Assembly: GCA_020641055.1 (NCBI GenBank)
Contig: CP067345.1
Location: forward strand, 2,721,317-2,785,316
Source of the DNA: Clostridioides sp. ES-S-0010-02
Lineage (GTDB): Bacteria > Bacillota > Clostridia > Peptostreptococcales > Peptostreptococcaceae
DNA: 64,000 bases
Direction: 5' to 3'
The position numbers and the translations under genes were made by a program. The number at the start of each line of letters is the position of its first letter. The stretch's first letter is position 1. This document shows, in pieces, positions 53,641 through 63,146 of this stretch. The notes under the pieces are model-generated. The model saw only the letters and a list, made by a program, of their open reading frames with translations. It was not told where the DNA came from and ran no database searches.

Positions 53641-54492
53641 TTGAAAAATATTATTTCTGCAAAAGAACTTATATCTAAATTAGAACATAATGATAATCTA
53701 GTTGTTATAGATTGTAGATTTGACCTTATCAATAGAACTTATGGTATTGATTCTTATAAAAAAGGACATATAAAAGGTAGCTTTATCTTGGATATAGACA
53801 AGGATTTATCATCTCCTACAAAAGAACATGGCGGTAAAAATCCTTTACAAGACCCTTTTATATTAAAAGAAAAGTTAGAAAAAATGGGTGTTGATAATTA
53901 CACTACAATTGTAGCTTATGATGATGGAGATTTAAATGGTGCTTGTAGACTATTCTTCCAATTAAAACACTTAGGTCTTGAAAATGTCTATGTATTAGAT
54001 GGTGGAATAACAGCTTTTGTAAAAGAAGGTGGAGAATTAGAAGAAAAAATAAATATTCCAAACTGTACAGACAAAAAAATTAAGCCTAATGTAAATGACA
54101 GTTTAGTTGTTCCAATGGAATATGTTAAGTCTAAATTATATGACAAAAATACTGTGATTATAGATTGTCGTGCTAATGAAAGATACCAAGGTTTAGTTGA
54201 ACCTGCATATTCAAAAGCTGGCCATATACCTAGTGCAAAAAATTACTTTTGCAAGGATTTAATAAAAGGTGATTTTGAAAATGGCTCACTTAAAGATACT
54301 GAATTTTTAAAAGACTTCTTTAAGGATTTAAACAATTATGAAGAAATAATTTTGTCTTGTGGTTCAGGAATATCTGCTTGTGTTAACAGCCTTGCACTTA
54401 GAGAACTTAATATGCCCCATAAGATTTATGTTGGTAGCTTTAGTGACTGGATTAGCTATGATGACAACGAAGTTAAAACTGGACAAGAATAA
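53641..54492 (+). CDS. Two-domain rhodanese-type sulfurtransferase (3-mercaptopyruvate type)
   Basis: A 283-residue tandem rhodanese. The N-terminal inactive repeat runs ~8-125 (VVIDCRFDLINRTYG, GHIKGSFILDID), and the C-terminal catalytic repeat ~150-280 has the active-site loop CGSGISAC (~240). CGSG loops favour 3-mercaptopyruvate or related substrates over thiosulfate. It is cytoplasmic. The start is TTG at 53641, with AGGAGG 8 bases upstream. It is a single gene ended by a hairpin at 54540. Confidence 0.9.
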   Translation: MKNIISAKELISKLEHNDNLVVIDCRFDLINRTYGIDSYKKGHIKGSFILDIDKDLSSPTKEHGGKNPLQDPFILKEKLEKMGVDNYTTIVAYDDGDLNGACRLFFQLKHLGLENVYVLDGGITAFVKEGGELEEKINIPNCTDKKIKPNVNDSLVVPMEYVKSKLYDKNTVIIDCRANERYQGLVEPAYSKAGHIPSAKNYFCKDLIKGDFENGSLKDTEFLKDFFKDLNNYEEIILSCGSGISACVNSLALRELNMPHKIYVGSFSDWISYDDNEVKTGQE

Positions 54493-54539
54493 AGTTAATA
54501 ATAAATAAATCTAGCATATTATATATCTTAGTTTTTTAT

Positions 54540-54574
54540 AAAGGCGTTAGTCATTGTAGACTTTCGCCTTTTAT
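54540..54574 (+). terminator. Terminator of the sulfurtransferase gene
   Basis: AAAGGCG pairs with CGCCTTT, followed by TATT, with a weak inner TCA/TGA stem. It starts 47 bases after the stop. Confidence 0.75.
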
Positions 54575-54630
54575 TATCATCATTTCATATAGATTCCTTT
54601 AGTCATTAAATATAAATTTAGTTTACAATA

Positions 54631-56244
54631 TTAATAAACTGCAACATGACCATCACATCTTGACTCTGTTGCACAAACATAACTTTCTTGCTCTGTTTTG
54701 AAGATTATTTGTCCCCTACCCATATCAACATTATCATAAATTACTTTTATCTCATGACCTTTTTCAATAAGAGCATCTACCATCTGTCTTGGCATCTCTG
54801 ATTCAACTTCTATCTCTTTACCTTTTATCCACTGCCATCTTGGAGCATCTAATGCCTCTTGAGGGTTTAAACCAAAGTCTATCATACTCGTTAATACTTG
54901 AAGATGTCCCTGTGGTTGCATAAAAGCACCCATTACACCAAATGGACCTATTGCCTTATCATCTTTACCTAAAAAACCAGGTATTATTGTGTGATAAGGT
55001 TTTTTAAATGGTTTTACTACATTATGGTGTTTAGGGTCTAAGTTAAAATTATTACCTCTACTATGTAGTGCAATACCAGTGTTTGGTATTACTATCCCAG
55101 AACCAAAATTTATATAATTACTCTGTATATATGAAACCATATTTCCATCTTTGTCAGCAGTACAAAGATATACAGTTCCACCACAATATGGTTCTCCTTC
55201 TTTTGGGTATAAAGCTTTTTCATTATCAATCAATAAACTTCTCTTTTTTGCATAATCTTGACTTAATAATTCCTGAACCTTTACTTTCATATGTTCTATA
55301 TCAGTTACATAAGTTTTAGAATCTGCAAAAGCCAGTTTTAAGCTTTCTATAATCTTATGTATGTCATCTACATTTTCTATATCTCCTTTTATGTCCAATT
55401 CTTTTAATATATTTAATGCCATTAGGACTGTTATTCCATGTCCATTCGGTGGAATTTCAAATATTTTATATCCTTTATATTCTGTACTTATAGGTTCTAC
55501 CCAAGTTGGATAAAAACTCGCTAAATCACTTTTTCTTATAGCTCCCTCAAACTTTCTAGAACACTCATCTATTTTATCTGCTAGTCTACCTCTATAAAAA
55601 CTTTCAGCTTGTGTATTGGCTATTTCTTCTAATGTATTAGCATGCTCTTCACATACAAATATGTCACCAGCTTCTGGAGCTTTACCATCCTTAGAAAACG
55701 TCTCAAACCATGACTTAAATTCTTCTCCAACAAATTCTTTTTCATATAGTTCATAGGATTTTTTCCATACTTTTGATACATTAGGAGAAACAACATATCC
55801 TTCTCTTGCATATTTAATTGCTGGAGATAAACATTCTAGTAGACTAAGTTTTCCATACTTTTTATTTAATTCTGCCCAAGCTGCAGGTATTCCAGGTACA
55901 GTTACTGCTCCAAATCCATACTTTGGCATTTCTTTCATGTTCTTGTAATTTTTTAATTCCATTCTTTCTGGAGCAAAACCGCTAGAATTTAGTCCATATA
56001 ATCGTTTTTCTTCCTCTATCCAAACAAGAGCATATGCGTCTCCTCCAATTCCATTACTTGTAGGTTCAACTACAGATAATGTAGCAGCAGTTGCAACTGC
56101 TGCATCCACAGCATTTCCACCTTTTTTTAGTATTTCAAGCCCAGCTTGAGAAGCTAATGGCGTTGAAGTTGCAACTGCTCCATTTTTAGCATATATAACA
56201 TTTCTTATTGATGGATATTTATGTTGATGAGCATCAAACATCAT
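54631..56244 (-). CDS. Gamma-glutamyltransferase-family Ntn hydrolase (YwrD-like)
   Basis: A 537-residue protein with both large- and small-subunit regions. N-terminal half: GAVATSTPLASQAGLEILKKGGNAVDAAVATA and NGIGGDAYALVW. The autocleavage/nucleophile Thr lies in CGGTVYLCTAD (~360), followed by GNMVSYIQSNY and a C-terminal GRGQIIFK. There is no signal peptide, so it is cytoplasmic, like B. subtilis YwrD rather than secreted Ggt. It would hydrolyse glutathione-like gamma-glutamyl amides or cephalosporin-type side chains. An in-frame TTG at 56253 lies inside the AAGGAG site of the ATG at 56244, which is chosen. Confidence 0.88.
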   Translation of the reverse strand: MMFDAHQHKYPSIRNVIYAKNGAVATSTPLASQAGLEILKKGGNAVDAAVATAATLSVVEPTSNGIGGDAYALVWIEEEKRLYGLNSSGFAPERMELKNYKNMKEMPKYGFGAVTVPGIPAAWAELNKKYGKLSLLECLSPAIKYAREGYVVSPNVSKVWKKSYELYEKEFVGEEFKSWFETFSKDGKAPEAGDIFVCEEHANTLEEIANTQAESFYRGRLADKIDECSRKFEGAIRKSDLASFYPTWVEPISTEYKGYKIFEIPPNGHGITVLMALNILKELDIKGDIENVDDIHKIIESLKLAFADSKTYVTDIEHMKVKVQELLSQDYAKKRSLLIDNEKALYPKEGEPYCGGTVYLCTADKDGNMVSYIQSNYINFGSGIVIPNTGIALHSRGNNFNLDPKHHNVVKPFKKPYHTIIPGFLGKDDKAIGPFGVMGAFMQPQGHLQVLTSMIDFGLNPQEALDAPRWQWIKGKEIEVESEMPRQMVDALIEKGHEIKVIYDNVDMGRGQIIFKTEQESYVCATESRCDGHVAVY

Positions 56245-56438
56245 AATTTTCAACTCCTTGTCATTTTTATTTTATATTTTCCTTAAATTTATTATATAAC
56301 ATTAATTAATACAACTGATACAAAATACAAACTTTTTCCAAGACTTAATTACATTATTATAATATTTTTTTGTTTTGATTAGATAAGCTATCTTGTTTTT
56401 AGTATTTAATTCTTATTAAGTAAAAAATACTCTACAAC

Positions 56439-58370
56439 TTAATCTATTATCATATTTTGAGCGTATTTTAATGTTATAAAATAATATATAAAATAACCTA
56501 TATAATAAATGGCTAGTGTTGTAATAATTGGTATAAGCAATGGCCTAGTTATAAATTTTTGAGCAATTGACATAGCAAATAAATTATGAATTGTACCTAC
56601 AATTAATGGCAACAAAAATACAACTTTTAATTGTCTTGATATTATTTTCTCAATATCTTGATTATTTGCCCCAAGTTTTTTTAGCATAATATATCGTTCT
56701 TTATCATCATATATATTTGATAATTGCTTAAATAAAATTATACTTCCTGTACACAAAAGAAATACTACAGATAGAAATATACCTATAAATAACATAAGAC
56801 CACTTACTCTAATTAAATCATTATAGTTTTCGACATTTGATGTAAAATTAAAAGGATAAGTTGATTCCATATTTTTATCAACTATATTTTTTAATCTTAA
56901 AGACATATCAAACTCTTTTTTTTCATTTTTTATATCAATTAATCTTAATAATCTCGATTCTCCTCCTGATTTTAATCTATTAAATATGTTATCTTTTACC
57001 ACAATTAAATCAAATGTTGATTGTAAATTTATTTCTGGCTCTAAAATATTTTTTTGAACTGTAAATAAATTCATCTTCTCTTTTTCTTTAATGTATACAT
57101 CTATTTTTTGAGTACCAGTACTTTTAAGAAACATTCTCTTATATGAATCTGAAACATAATATACATGCTCTTCTGAAGTTAATTCTTCATAATTAGTGTT
57201 TTGATATTGTCTTAATTTCTTAAAATCACTTTCTTTAATAAAATCTACAATCACTGTATTTTCTCTATAAACTCCTCCTTTTTTATAATACAATTTAAAA
57301 TTTACATCTCTACTTATAAACGCTACTGTCTTATCAAAAAGCACCTTATCATCTTCTTTATATTTATATAGCAGCTTATCGATTTCATTATTTACAAGAG
57401 AATTTTCTGCATTTATAGTATAACTATACTTGTAGTTTTCATTTATATTTCTATCTATATCGTAATAAATTGATATTGTAAATCCTAACATAGTTACACT
57501 TGTAGCTATTAATATTGCTATTATTGCCAATACTCTGCTATTATTCTTTAATTTGAATCCAAGTTCTGAAAATGCAATTAGATTTCTTCCCTTGTAATAA
57601 AAACTTTTTTTCTTCTTAGCAACATCTATAATTATCGACATTATTGATGAAAAAAATAAAAAAGTACCTGGTATTATTGTAATTAATATAAAAGCTGAAA
57701 ACATTATGTTTTCAACAATGAAATGACTAACTGACATTAAATAAGAAAATACTATCAGTAAAACTCCAAGAGTTCCCTTTAGCTTTATAAATCTTTTATT
57801 TGTATATTTTTCTGGTGACTTCTTAAATAACTCTACAATTTTTTTATTCCTAATAACTATAATATTTCTCATTCCAATTACTACAAATATTATTAAAAAT
57901 ATTCCTAATGTCTGAATTAAAGCCCTTATACTTAAAGTCATCTTTACTACTATAATCTCTTTCATTAATTTTACAAGAATCATTGTCATAAGCTTTGAAA
58001 ATAAAAAACCTAAAGATATTCCTATTAATATTGCAAAGATTCCCATCAAAAAAGTTTCATATAAAAATATTCTGCCTATCTGATTTTTTCTCATTCCAAT
58101 CAAGCTATAAGTACCTATCTCTTGCCTACGTCTATTAAAGAAAAATGAATTTGAATAATATATAAACAAAAAAACAAATACCACTATTACAATTGAACTT
58201 GTATTAATACCTATTTTAGTTTTTCTACCAAGTAAATTTAAGGCTTCATTGTACTCTATTGACTTGAAACTAAAGAATATAAATACACTAAATACAATTG
58301 AAACGAAGTACATAAAATAGCTTAAAAAGTTCTTTTTTATATTTTTTATAGCAATTTTAAATAAACTCAT
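56439..58370 (-). CDS. BceB-like ABC transporter permease (divergent from two-component system)
   Basis: A 643-residue FtsX/BceB-type permease. TM1 is LSYFMYFVSIVFSVFIFF, and the FtsX motif RRRQEIGTYSLIGMRKNQIGRIF lies at ~80-105. A large extracellular domain spans ~315-530, followed by C-terminal helices (MLFIGIFLSVVFLLCTG and others). A TTG at 58388 is in frame but lies over the GGAGGAG that serves the ATG at 58370. It overlaps the ATPase gene end by 14 bases. It is expected to sense and expel a peptide antibiotic together with the kinase at 60109. Confidence 0.88.
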   Translation of the reverse strand: MSLFKIAIKNIKKNFLSYFMYFVSIVFSVFIFFSFKSIEYNEALNLLGRKTKIGINTSSIVIVVFVFLFIYYSNSFFFNRRRQEIGTYSLIGMRKNQIGRIFLYETFLMGIFAILIGISLGFLFSKLMTMILVKLMKEIIVVKMTLSIRALIQTLGIFLIIFVVIGMRNIIVIRNKKIVELFKKSPEKYTNKRFIKLKGTLGVLLIVFSYLMSVSHFIVENIMFSAFILITIIPGTFLFFSSIMSIIIDVAKKKKSFYYKGRNLIAFSELGFKLKNNSRVLAIIAILIATSVTMLGFTISIYYDIDRNINENYKYSYTINAENSLVNNEIDKLLYKYKEDDKVLFDKTVAFISRDVNFKLYYKKGGVYRENTVIVDFIKESDFKKLRQYQNTNYEELTSEEHVYYVSDSYKRMFLKSTGTQKIDVYIKEKEKMNLFTVQKNILEPEINLQSTFDLIVVKDNIFNRLKSGGESRLLRLIDIKNEKKEFDMSLRLKNIVDKNMESTYPFNFTSNVENYNDLIRVSGLMLFIGIFLSVVFLLCTGSIILFKQLSNIYDDKERYIMLKKLGANNQDIEKIISRQLKVVFLLPLIVGTIHNLFAMSIAQKFITRPLLIPIITTLAIYYIGYFIYYFITLKYAQNMIID

Positions 58371-59123
58371 TTTTATTAACTCCTCCAATTAAGGAAACTG
58401 TATTTAGTATTTTATTATAGAATTCTTTTGTGCTTTCTCCTTTTATAAGTTCTGTAAAGATTATTCCATCCTTTATAAAGAGTATTCTACTACAAAAACT
58501 TGCACTTATAGCATCATGTGTTACCATTAATATTGTTGAATCGTTATCTTTATTTAATTTTACTAGAGAATTTAATAAATCCCTTGCAGATTTAGAATCT
58601 AATGCTCCTGTAGGCTCGTCTGCAAGTATTAATGATGGTTTTGTTACTATTGCTCTACAAACAGCGCCTCTTTGTTTTTGTCCACCTGAGACTTCATTAG
58701 GATATTTATCTAATACTGATTCTATATTTAGTGATTTTGAAACTTCTTTTATTCTACTTTCTATTACTGATACTTTTTCATTTTTTAAAGAAAGAGGTAG
58801 CATTATATTTTCTTTTATAGTTAATGTATCTAAAAGGTTAGAGTCTTGAAATACAAATCCAAGATTATCACGTCTAAAGTCGGCTAATTTATTTTGTTTC
58901 ATTTTAATAATATTCTTATTCTCTATATAAACATTTCCTGATGAAGGCAAATCTATTGTAGAAATAATGTTCAAAAGAGTTGATTTTCCAGCTCCAGATG
59001 AACCCATAATACCTACAAATTCGCCTTTATAAACTTTAAAACTTATTCCCTTTAAAGCTTCATATTTTGAGCCTTTTCTACCATACTCTTTTTTATATTT
59101 TCAACAATTAATATTTCTTCCAT
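58357..59123 (-). pseudogene. BceA-like ABC ATPase requiring a -1 frame change at codon 12
   Basis: Translation from ATG 59123 gives MEEILIVENIKK and then a wrong frame ending in a stop near 59052. From A-AAA-AAG (59095-59088 on the minus strand) the -1 frame continues EYGRKGSKYEALKGISF and KGEFVGIMGSSGAGKST to the stop at 58357. The joined ~255-residue protein aligns end to end with the intact paralogue at 47088-47834. Walker A GSSGAGKST, signature VSGGQKQRGAVCRA and Walker B LILADEPTGALDSKS are intact. No ribosome binding site supports starting at the internal ATG 59007. It is a homopolymer indel (real or sequencing) or a programmed frameshift at a dnaX-type slippery heptamer. Confidence 0.85.
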
Positions 59124-59210
59124 AATTACTTACCACTCCTCAACATAATTGCTCATTTTCCAATTCTTATAAATATATTATATATATTAAAGTAGTTTTT
59201 AACCATTTAC

Positions 59211-59386
59211 TTATATTAATATAATGTTACATTTCTGTAAGTATTAATTATATTTCTTCCTTTTTACTAGAATTATATTTAAAATATAATTTGTCAAGTA
59301 AAATATAGTTATATTAATATAATTATTTTAAATTATAAGGTAGAAATGTTTGAACTTATCAAGTAAAATATAGTTATGTTAATATA
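59211..59386. promoter_or_regulatory. Three copies of a TTAT(A/G)TTAATATAA palindromic core between the bce and TCS genes
   Basis: TTATATTAATATAA at 59211-59224 and 59308-59321 and TTATGTTAATATAA at 59373-59386. In the latter two the palindrome extends to about 22 bases (ATAGTTAT...ATAACTAT). They lie in the divergent promoter region and are the likely binding sites of the adjacent response regulator, as in BceR systems. Confidence 0.6.
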
Positions 59387-59422
59387 ACTATTCTGGATTA
59401 GGAGGTAAAAATGTTTAAAATA
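59293..59422 (+). repeat. 65-bp imperfect tandem duplication including operator and start region of the response-regulator gene
   Basis: Unit 1 (59293-59357) and unit 2 (59358-59422) both begin TCAAGTAAAATATAGTTAT, continue through an AT-rich palindrome, and end in a Shine-Dalgarno and ATGTTT. Unit 2 holds the working GGAGGTAAAAATG start; unit 1 has the decayed AAGGTAGAAATG whose frame soon closes. It is clear evidence of a local duplication. Confidence 0.85.
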
Positions 59423-60085
59423 ATGGTAATTGAAGATGATGTTTCATTAAAACATCAAATAGCAGATTGTCTTTCTAAATGGGGACATATTGTCTATCAA
59501 ATAGAAAATCTTGAAAACATAATAGAAGAATTTAAGCATTATAAACCACAATTGGTTTTATTAGATATAAATCTTCCATTTTATGATGGATTTCATTGGT
59601 GTAATGAGATAAGAAGAATTTCCAAAGTTCCAATAATATTTATTTCTTCAAGAAATTCTAATATGGATGTGATAATGGGTGTAAATCTAGGCGCAGATGA
59701 TTATATACAAAAACCATTTTCTATAGATGTTTTAATAGCTAAAGTAAATGCTCTTTTAAGAAGAACTTATAATTTTGTTGATAATAATTCAAATAAAATT
59801 GTCCATAATGGGGTTACTTTGGATTTATCAACTGCAACTATATGTTATAAAGATAGTACTATTGAGCTAACCAAAAATGAAATTAAAATTCTTCATGAAC
59901 TTATGAGGAATAAAAGTAAAATAGTTAGTAGAAATAAACTTATGAAAAAATTATGGGATAATGATTGGTTTGTAGATGATAATACTCTCACTGTTAATGT
60001 AAACAGAATACGTTCAAAATTAAGTGAAATTGGATTGGAAGACTTTATAGAAACTAAAAGAGGATTAGGTTATATAATCAGTTAA
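59411..60085 (+). CDS. BceR-like OmpR-family response regulator
   Basis: A 224-residue regulator. The receiver has acidic residues EDD (8-10), phosphoacceptor Asp52 in LVLLDINLPFYDGF, and Lys in DDYIQKPF. The C-terminal winged helix has LTKNEIKILHELMRNKSKIVSRNKL and TKRGLGYI. Sequence style (INLPFYDGFHWC) is that of BceR/GraR regulators of peptide-antibiotic transporters. The ATG at 59411 follows TTAGGAGGTAAAA. It lies 23 bases before its kinase and is divergent from a BceAB-like transporter. Confidence 0.93.
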   Translation: MFKIMVIEDDVSLKHQIADCLSKWGHIVYQIENLENIIEEFKHYKPQLVLLDINLPFYDGFHWCNEIRRISKVPIIFISSRNSNMDVIMGVNLGADDYIQKPFSIDVLIAKVNALLRRTYNFVDNNSNKIVHNGVTLDLSTATICYKDSTIELTKNEIKILHELMRNKSKIVSRNKLMKKLWDNDWFVDDNTLTVNVNRIRSKLSEIGLEDFIETKRGLGYIIS

Positions 60086-60108
60086 AATAGTTTTAAGTAG
60101 GTGAATTT

Positions 60109-61113
60109 ATGAGTTTTAAAGATTTTCTCAAAGATAAACTCGAATTTTTAGTATACAACTTTGGTTTCTTACTTTTTACGATAGCAGTTATTATATTTTC
60201 TCCTATTGATGCTCTCTTAGTAGATACTATTGTATACATATTAATTGTAAATATAGTATTTTCATTTATATATATACTTACTGGCTACATTAAGAAAAAT
60301 AGATTTTTAGAGAAAATTAAAAATAATACATTCAAAGTTAGTACTAATGATATAGAATTAGTTAAATGTACAAATGAAGAAAAAATATATTTGGATATAA
60401 TTAAAGGTTATCAAAACCAGTGTGATGATATAATAGATATCAATACTAAGAAATTTGAAGAAAATAAAGAAATTATGAGTATGTGGGTACATGATATAAA
60501 AATACCTATAGCAATAATTAAACTAGTACTTGAACAAAACGAAGATTTAATCGAAGAAAAAATTTCAGATGATATTGATAAAGAGATATTTAGAATTGAA
60601 AATTCTGTTGAAAGAATTTTATATTTATCTAGACTTGAAGATTTTCATAAAGATTTTTTGATTCAAGAAGTAAATATTGAAAATATTCTTAGAGATATTA
60701 TAAGAAAATATTCAAAATATTTTATCTCAAAAAAAATAATTTTAAACTTAAATAATTTGAATTATACAGTTTTATCAGACGAAAAATGGCTTCACTTCAT
60801 ATTCGAGCAATTATTAAATAATTCCCTAAAATATGCCTCAATAGAAGATAATATATCTATCTATTGCAAAACCCACAAAAATTATTTACAATTAAGGGTG
60901 GAAGATACTGGCTGTGGTATAAAAAAGGAAGATTTAAATCGAATATTCAATAAGGGATTTACAGGTAATAATGGAAGAAATAACACTAAATCTACAGGGC
61001 TTGGTCTTTATTTAGTAAAAGAACTTTGTGACAAACTTGGCCATAAAATTGATGTAGATTCAGAGTACAATCAATATACAAAAATTACTATTACATTCAA
61101 AGATTATCTATAG
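60109..61113 (+). CDS. BceS-like intramembrane-sensing histidine kinase
   Basis: A 334-residue kinase. Two close membrane helices (~17-34 and ~38-60) with almost no extracellular loop are typical of BceS/GraS kinases that get their signal from the partner ABC permease. The phosphoacceptor box is MWVHDIKIPIAI (~124). HATPase N box is FEQLLNNSLKYA, then EDTGCGIK and STGLGLYLVKEL. The ATG at 60109 is preceded by AGTAGGTGAATTT. The upstream response regulator and divergent transporter complete the module. Confidence 0.92.
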   Translation: MSFKDFLKDKLEFLVYNFGFLLFTIAVIIFSPIDALLVDTIVYILIVNIVFSFIYILTGYIKKNRFLEKIKNNTFKVSTNDIELVKCTNEEKIYLDIIKGYQNQCDDIIDINTKKFEENKEIMSMWVHDIKIPIAIIKLVLEQNEDLIEEKISDDIDKEIFRIENSVERILYLSRLEDFHKDFLIQEVNIENILRDIIRKYSKYFISKKIILNLNNLNYTVLSDEKWLHFIFEQLLNNSLKYASIEDNISIYCKTHKNYLQLRVEDTGCGIKKEDLNRIFNKGFTGNNGRNNTKSTGLGLYLVKELCDKLGHKIDVDSEYNQYTKITITFKDYL

Positions 61114-61229
61114 TATCTTATATATTGATAAGTTATTTTCATTTGACTTATATTCAACATGCTTCTTATAATGATTCTATATGTACATCCCAGTATATAA
61201 TAAGTAGTTTTTATACAAAGGAGGAAAAC

Positions 61230-62462
61230 ATGTCTTTTCTAAAAAAATTTAAAAATAAAAAATTTAGAAATAGTAGCTTTAAGAGTAATAGCTTTAAAAA
61301 TACTAGCTTTGGAAGTAATAATTTCAAAGCTAAAAATAAAGGTTTTAAAAATAATCCTTTTAAAAACAAGAGATTTAAAATCTATGCAGGAATCGTGATA
61401 ATCATACTTTTAATATTAGGGGTACTTGCTTATGTCGATTCAAAAAATACTGAATTACAAACTAATGAAAACTTCATAGAAACATACACTATTCCAGAAA
61501 ACGAAAAAATATTTATAAATGGTATGGTTGTTCCTAAGCAAACTAAAGACTTTAATATTTCTGGAGATTATGAGTTAAGTGATGTAAATGTTACAAATGG
61601 TCAAAAGGTAAATCAAGGAGACCTTCTTTTTACTGCTAAAAATCCAACTATAATATCAGAAATAGATAGTCTAAAATCACAACTTAGCCAATATAAAAAA
61701 CAAAAGATATCACTTGCAAATATTGATGAAAATAGAGATGCTATAGCTTCTATAAATGCACAAATAACAGCTTTAAACTCTCAGATAGCTTCTTTAGATA
61801 AGAAAGCATATGATAGAACTACTGCTCCTTTTGATGGTACTGTATATTTAAATGACCAAACTGGAAATCCAGACCAACCAGCTTCATTTATGACTATTCA
61901 AGGTCTAGAGTTTTATATGAATGGGCAAGCAAGTGAACAAGATTTACCTAAGATGAAAATTGACCAAATGGTTAATATATTAGTTTTCTCAACTGACCAA
62001 AATCTTACTGGTAGAATAAGTTTTATATCTGATAAGCCATCTACTCCAAGTAGCGAGATGGGAGCTCAACAAAGTACTTTATCTTATTATGATATAAACA
62101 TAGCATTTGATAACCAAGAAGGGTTGACAAATGGATTCCATCTTCAAGCATCACTTGAAGTAGCTAACTCAAGCTTTAAAATACCAGCATCTTGTGTACT
62201 TAAGGATAAAAAGCACTCATATGTATTTAAAGACTTAGATGGAATCTTGAAAAAACAAATTGTAGATGTTGCAAGTAAAAATAATGACTTTGCTGTAATT
62301 AGAGGCGGTCTTGAACAAGGTGATATAGTAATAAAATACCCTACTAAAGAAATGAAAGAAGGAGACCCAGTTCAAGGTGATGGTGTAACTGCTGGCTCTA
62401 ATAATAATGGAGATGCTACTCCAGACAAAAATTTAAAAGAAGTTAATATGGATGTGAATTAA
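61230..62462 (+). CDS. MacA-like membrane-fusion (HlyD-type) protein with Phe-Lys-rich N-terminal repeats
   Basis: A 410-residue protein. The cytoplasmic residues ~3-47 consist of about nine units of type F(K/R/G)xxx in a 5-residue rhythm. One membrane helix (~50-70, AGIVIIILLILGVLAYV) follows. The outer part has a lipoyl-like hairpin (VNVTNGQKVNQGDLLFTAKN), a short coiled coil (SLKSQLSQYKKQKI, ASINAQITALNSQIASLDKK), and a beta-barrel with TAPFDGTVYLND. The ATG at 61230 has AAAGGAGGAAAAC; a longer frame from 61125 lacks a ribosome site. It is expected to pair with the next two genes as a MacAB-like exporter of Gram-positive type. Confidence 0.88.
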   Translation: MSFLKKFKNKKFRNSSFKSNSFKNTSFGSNNFKAKNKGFKNNPFKNKRFKIYAGIVIIILLILGVLAYVDSKNTELQTNENFIETYTIPENEKIFINGMVVPKQTKDFNISGDYELSDVNVTNGQKVNQGDLLFTAKNPTIISEIDSLKSQLSQYKKQKISLANIDENRDAIASINAQITALNSQIASLDKKAYDRTTAPFDGTVYLNDQTGNPDQPASFMTIQGLEFYMNGQASEQDLPKMKIDQMVNILVFSTDQNLTGRISFISDKPSTPSSEMGAQQSTLSYYDINIAFDNQEGLTNGFHLQASLEVANSSFKIPASCVLKDKKHSYVFKDLDGILKKQIVDVASKNNDFAVIRGGLEQGDIVIKYPTKEMKEGDPVQGDGVTAGSNNNGDATPDKNLKEVNMDVN

Positions 62463-62469
62463 TTTACAT

Positions 62470-63144
62470 ATGTTAATTAAATTAGAAAATATTCAAAAAT
62501 ATTACAAAGTAGGGAAAGATGAATTACATGTTTTAAAATCCTTAAATTTAGAAATTGAATCTGGAGAATTTGTCATGATAATGGGTAAATCTGGTAGTGG
62601 TAAAACCACTTTACTTAACATCTTAGGTTTTCTTGATGTGTTTGACGAAGGAAGATATATATTTGATGGCACAGATGTAACTAATCTCAGTGAAAATGAG
62701 CGTTCTGTTTTTAGAAATATCAATATTGGTTTTGTTTTTCAACAATTTAATTTAATAGAAACTTTAAATATATATCAAAATGTAGAGCTACCTCTAATTT
62801 ACAATAAAATATTAAAAAAATCTGAAAGAGAAGAAATTGTTAAGAGCAAACTAAAATCTGTTGGGCTTTTAGATAAAATCAAACAAAAACCTCTTCAATT
62901 ATCTGGTGGTCAGCAACAACGTGTAGCTATTGCACGTTGTTTGGCAAATGACCCTCAAATAATCTTTGCTGATGAACCAACTGGAGCATTGGATAGTGAA
63001 ACTAGCAGGGAAATTATGGAACTTTTGACAGAACTTAATGAACAAGGCAAGACTATAATAATGGTTACACATGATCAGGATTTGACTAAGTATGCAACTA
63101 AGGTCATACGACTTAAAGATGGTGTGTTTACTTCGGAGGTGTAA
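62470..63144 (+). CDS. MacB-type ABC transporter ATPase
   Basis: A 224-residue ATPase. Walker A GKSGSGKTT (~39), signature LSGGQQQRVAIARC (~140), Walker B IIFADEPTGALDSET (~160) and MVTHDQD are intact. It belongs to the LolD/MacB-N group. The start ATG at 62470 has only a weak ribosome site but lies 7 bases after the MFP stop, so coupling is likely. The permease begins 2 bases after its stop. Confidence 0.93.
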   Translation: MLIKLENIQKYYKVGKDELHVLKSLNLEIESGEFVMIMGKSGSGKTTLLNILGFLDVFDEGRYIFDGTDVTNLSENERSVFRNINIGFVFQQFNLIETLNIYQNVELPLIYNKILKKSEREEIVKSKLKSVGLLDKIKQKPLQLSGGQQQRVAIARCLANDPQIIFADEPTGALDSETSREIMELLTELNEQGKTIIMVTHDQDLTKYATKVIRLKDGVFTSEV

Positions 63145-63146
63145 TC

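Noticed and set aside
55629-55811. 60-codon minus-strand ORF within the gamma-glutamyltransferase gene
   Set aside because: Alternative frame of the same strand without a ribosome site.
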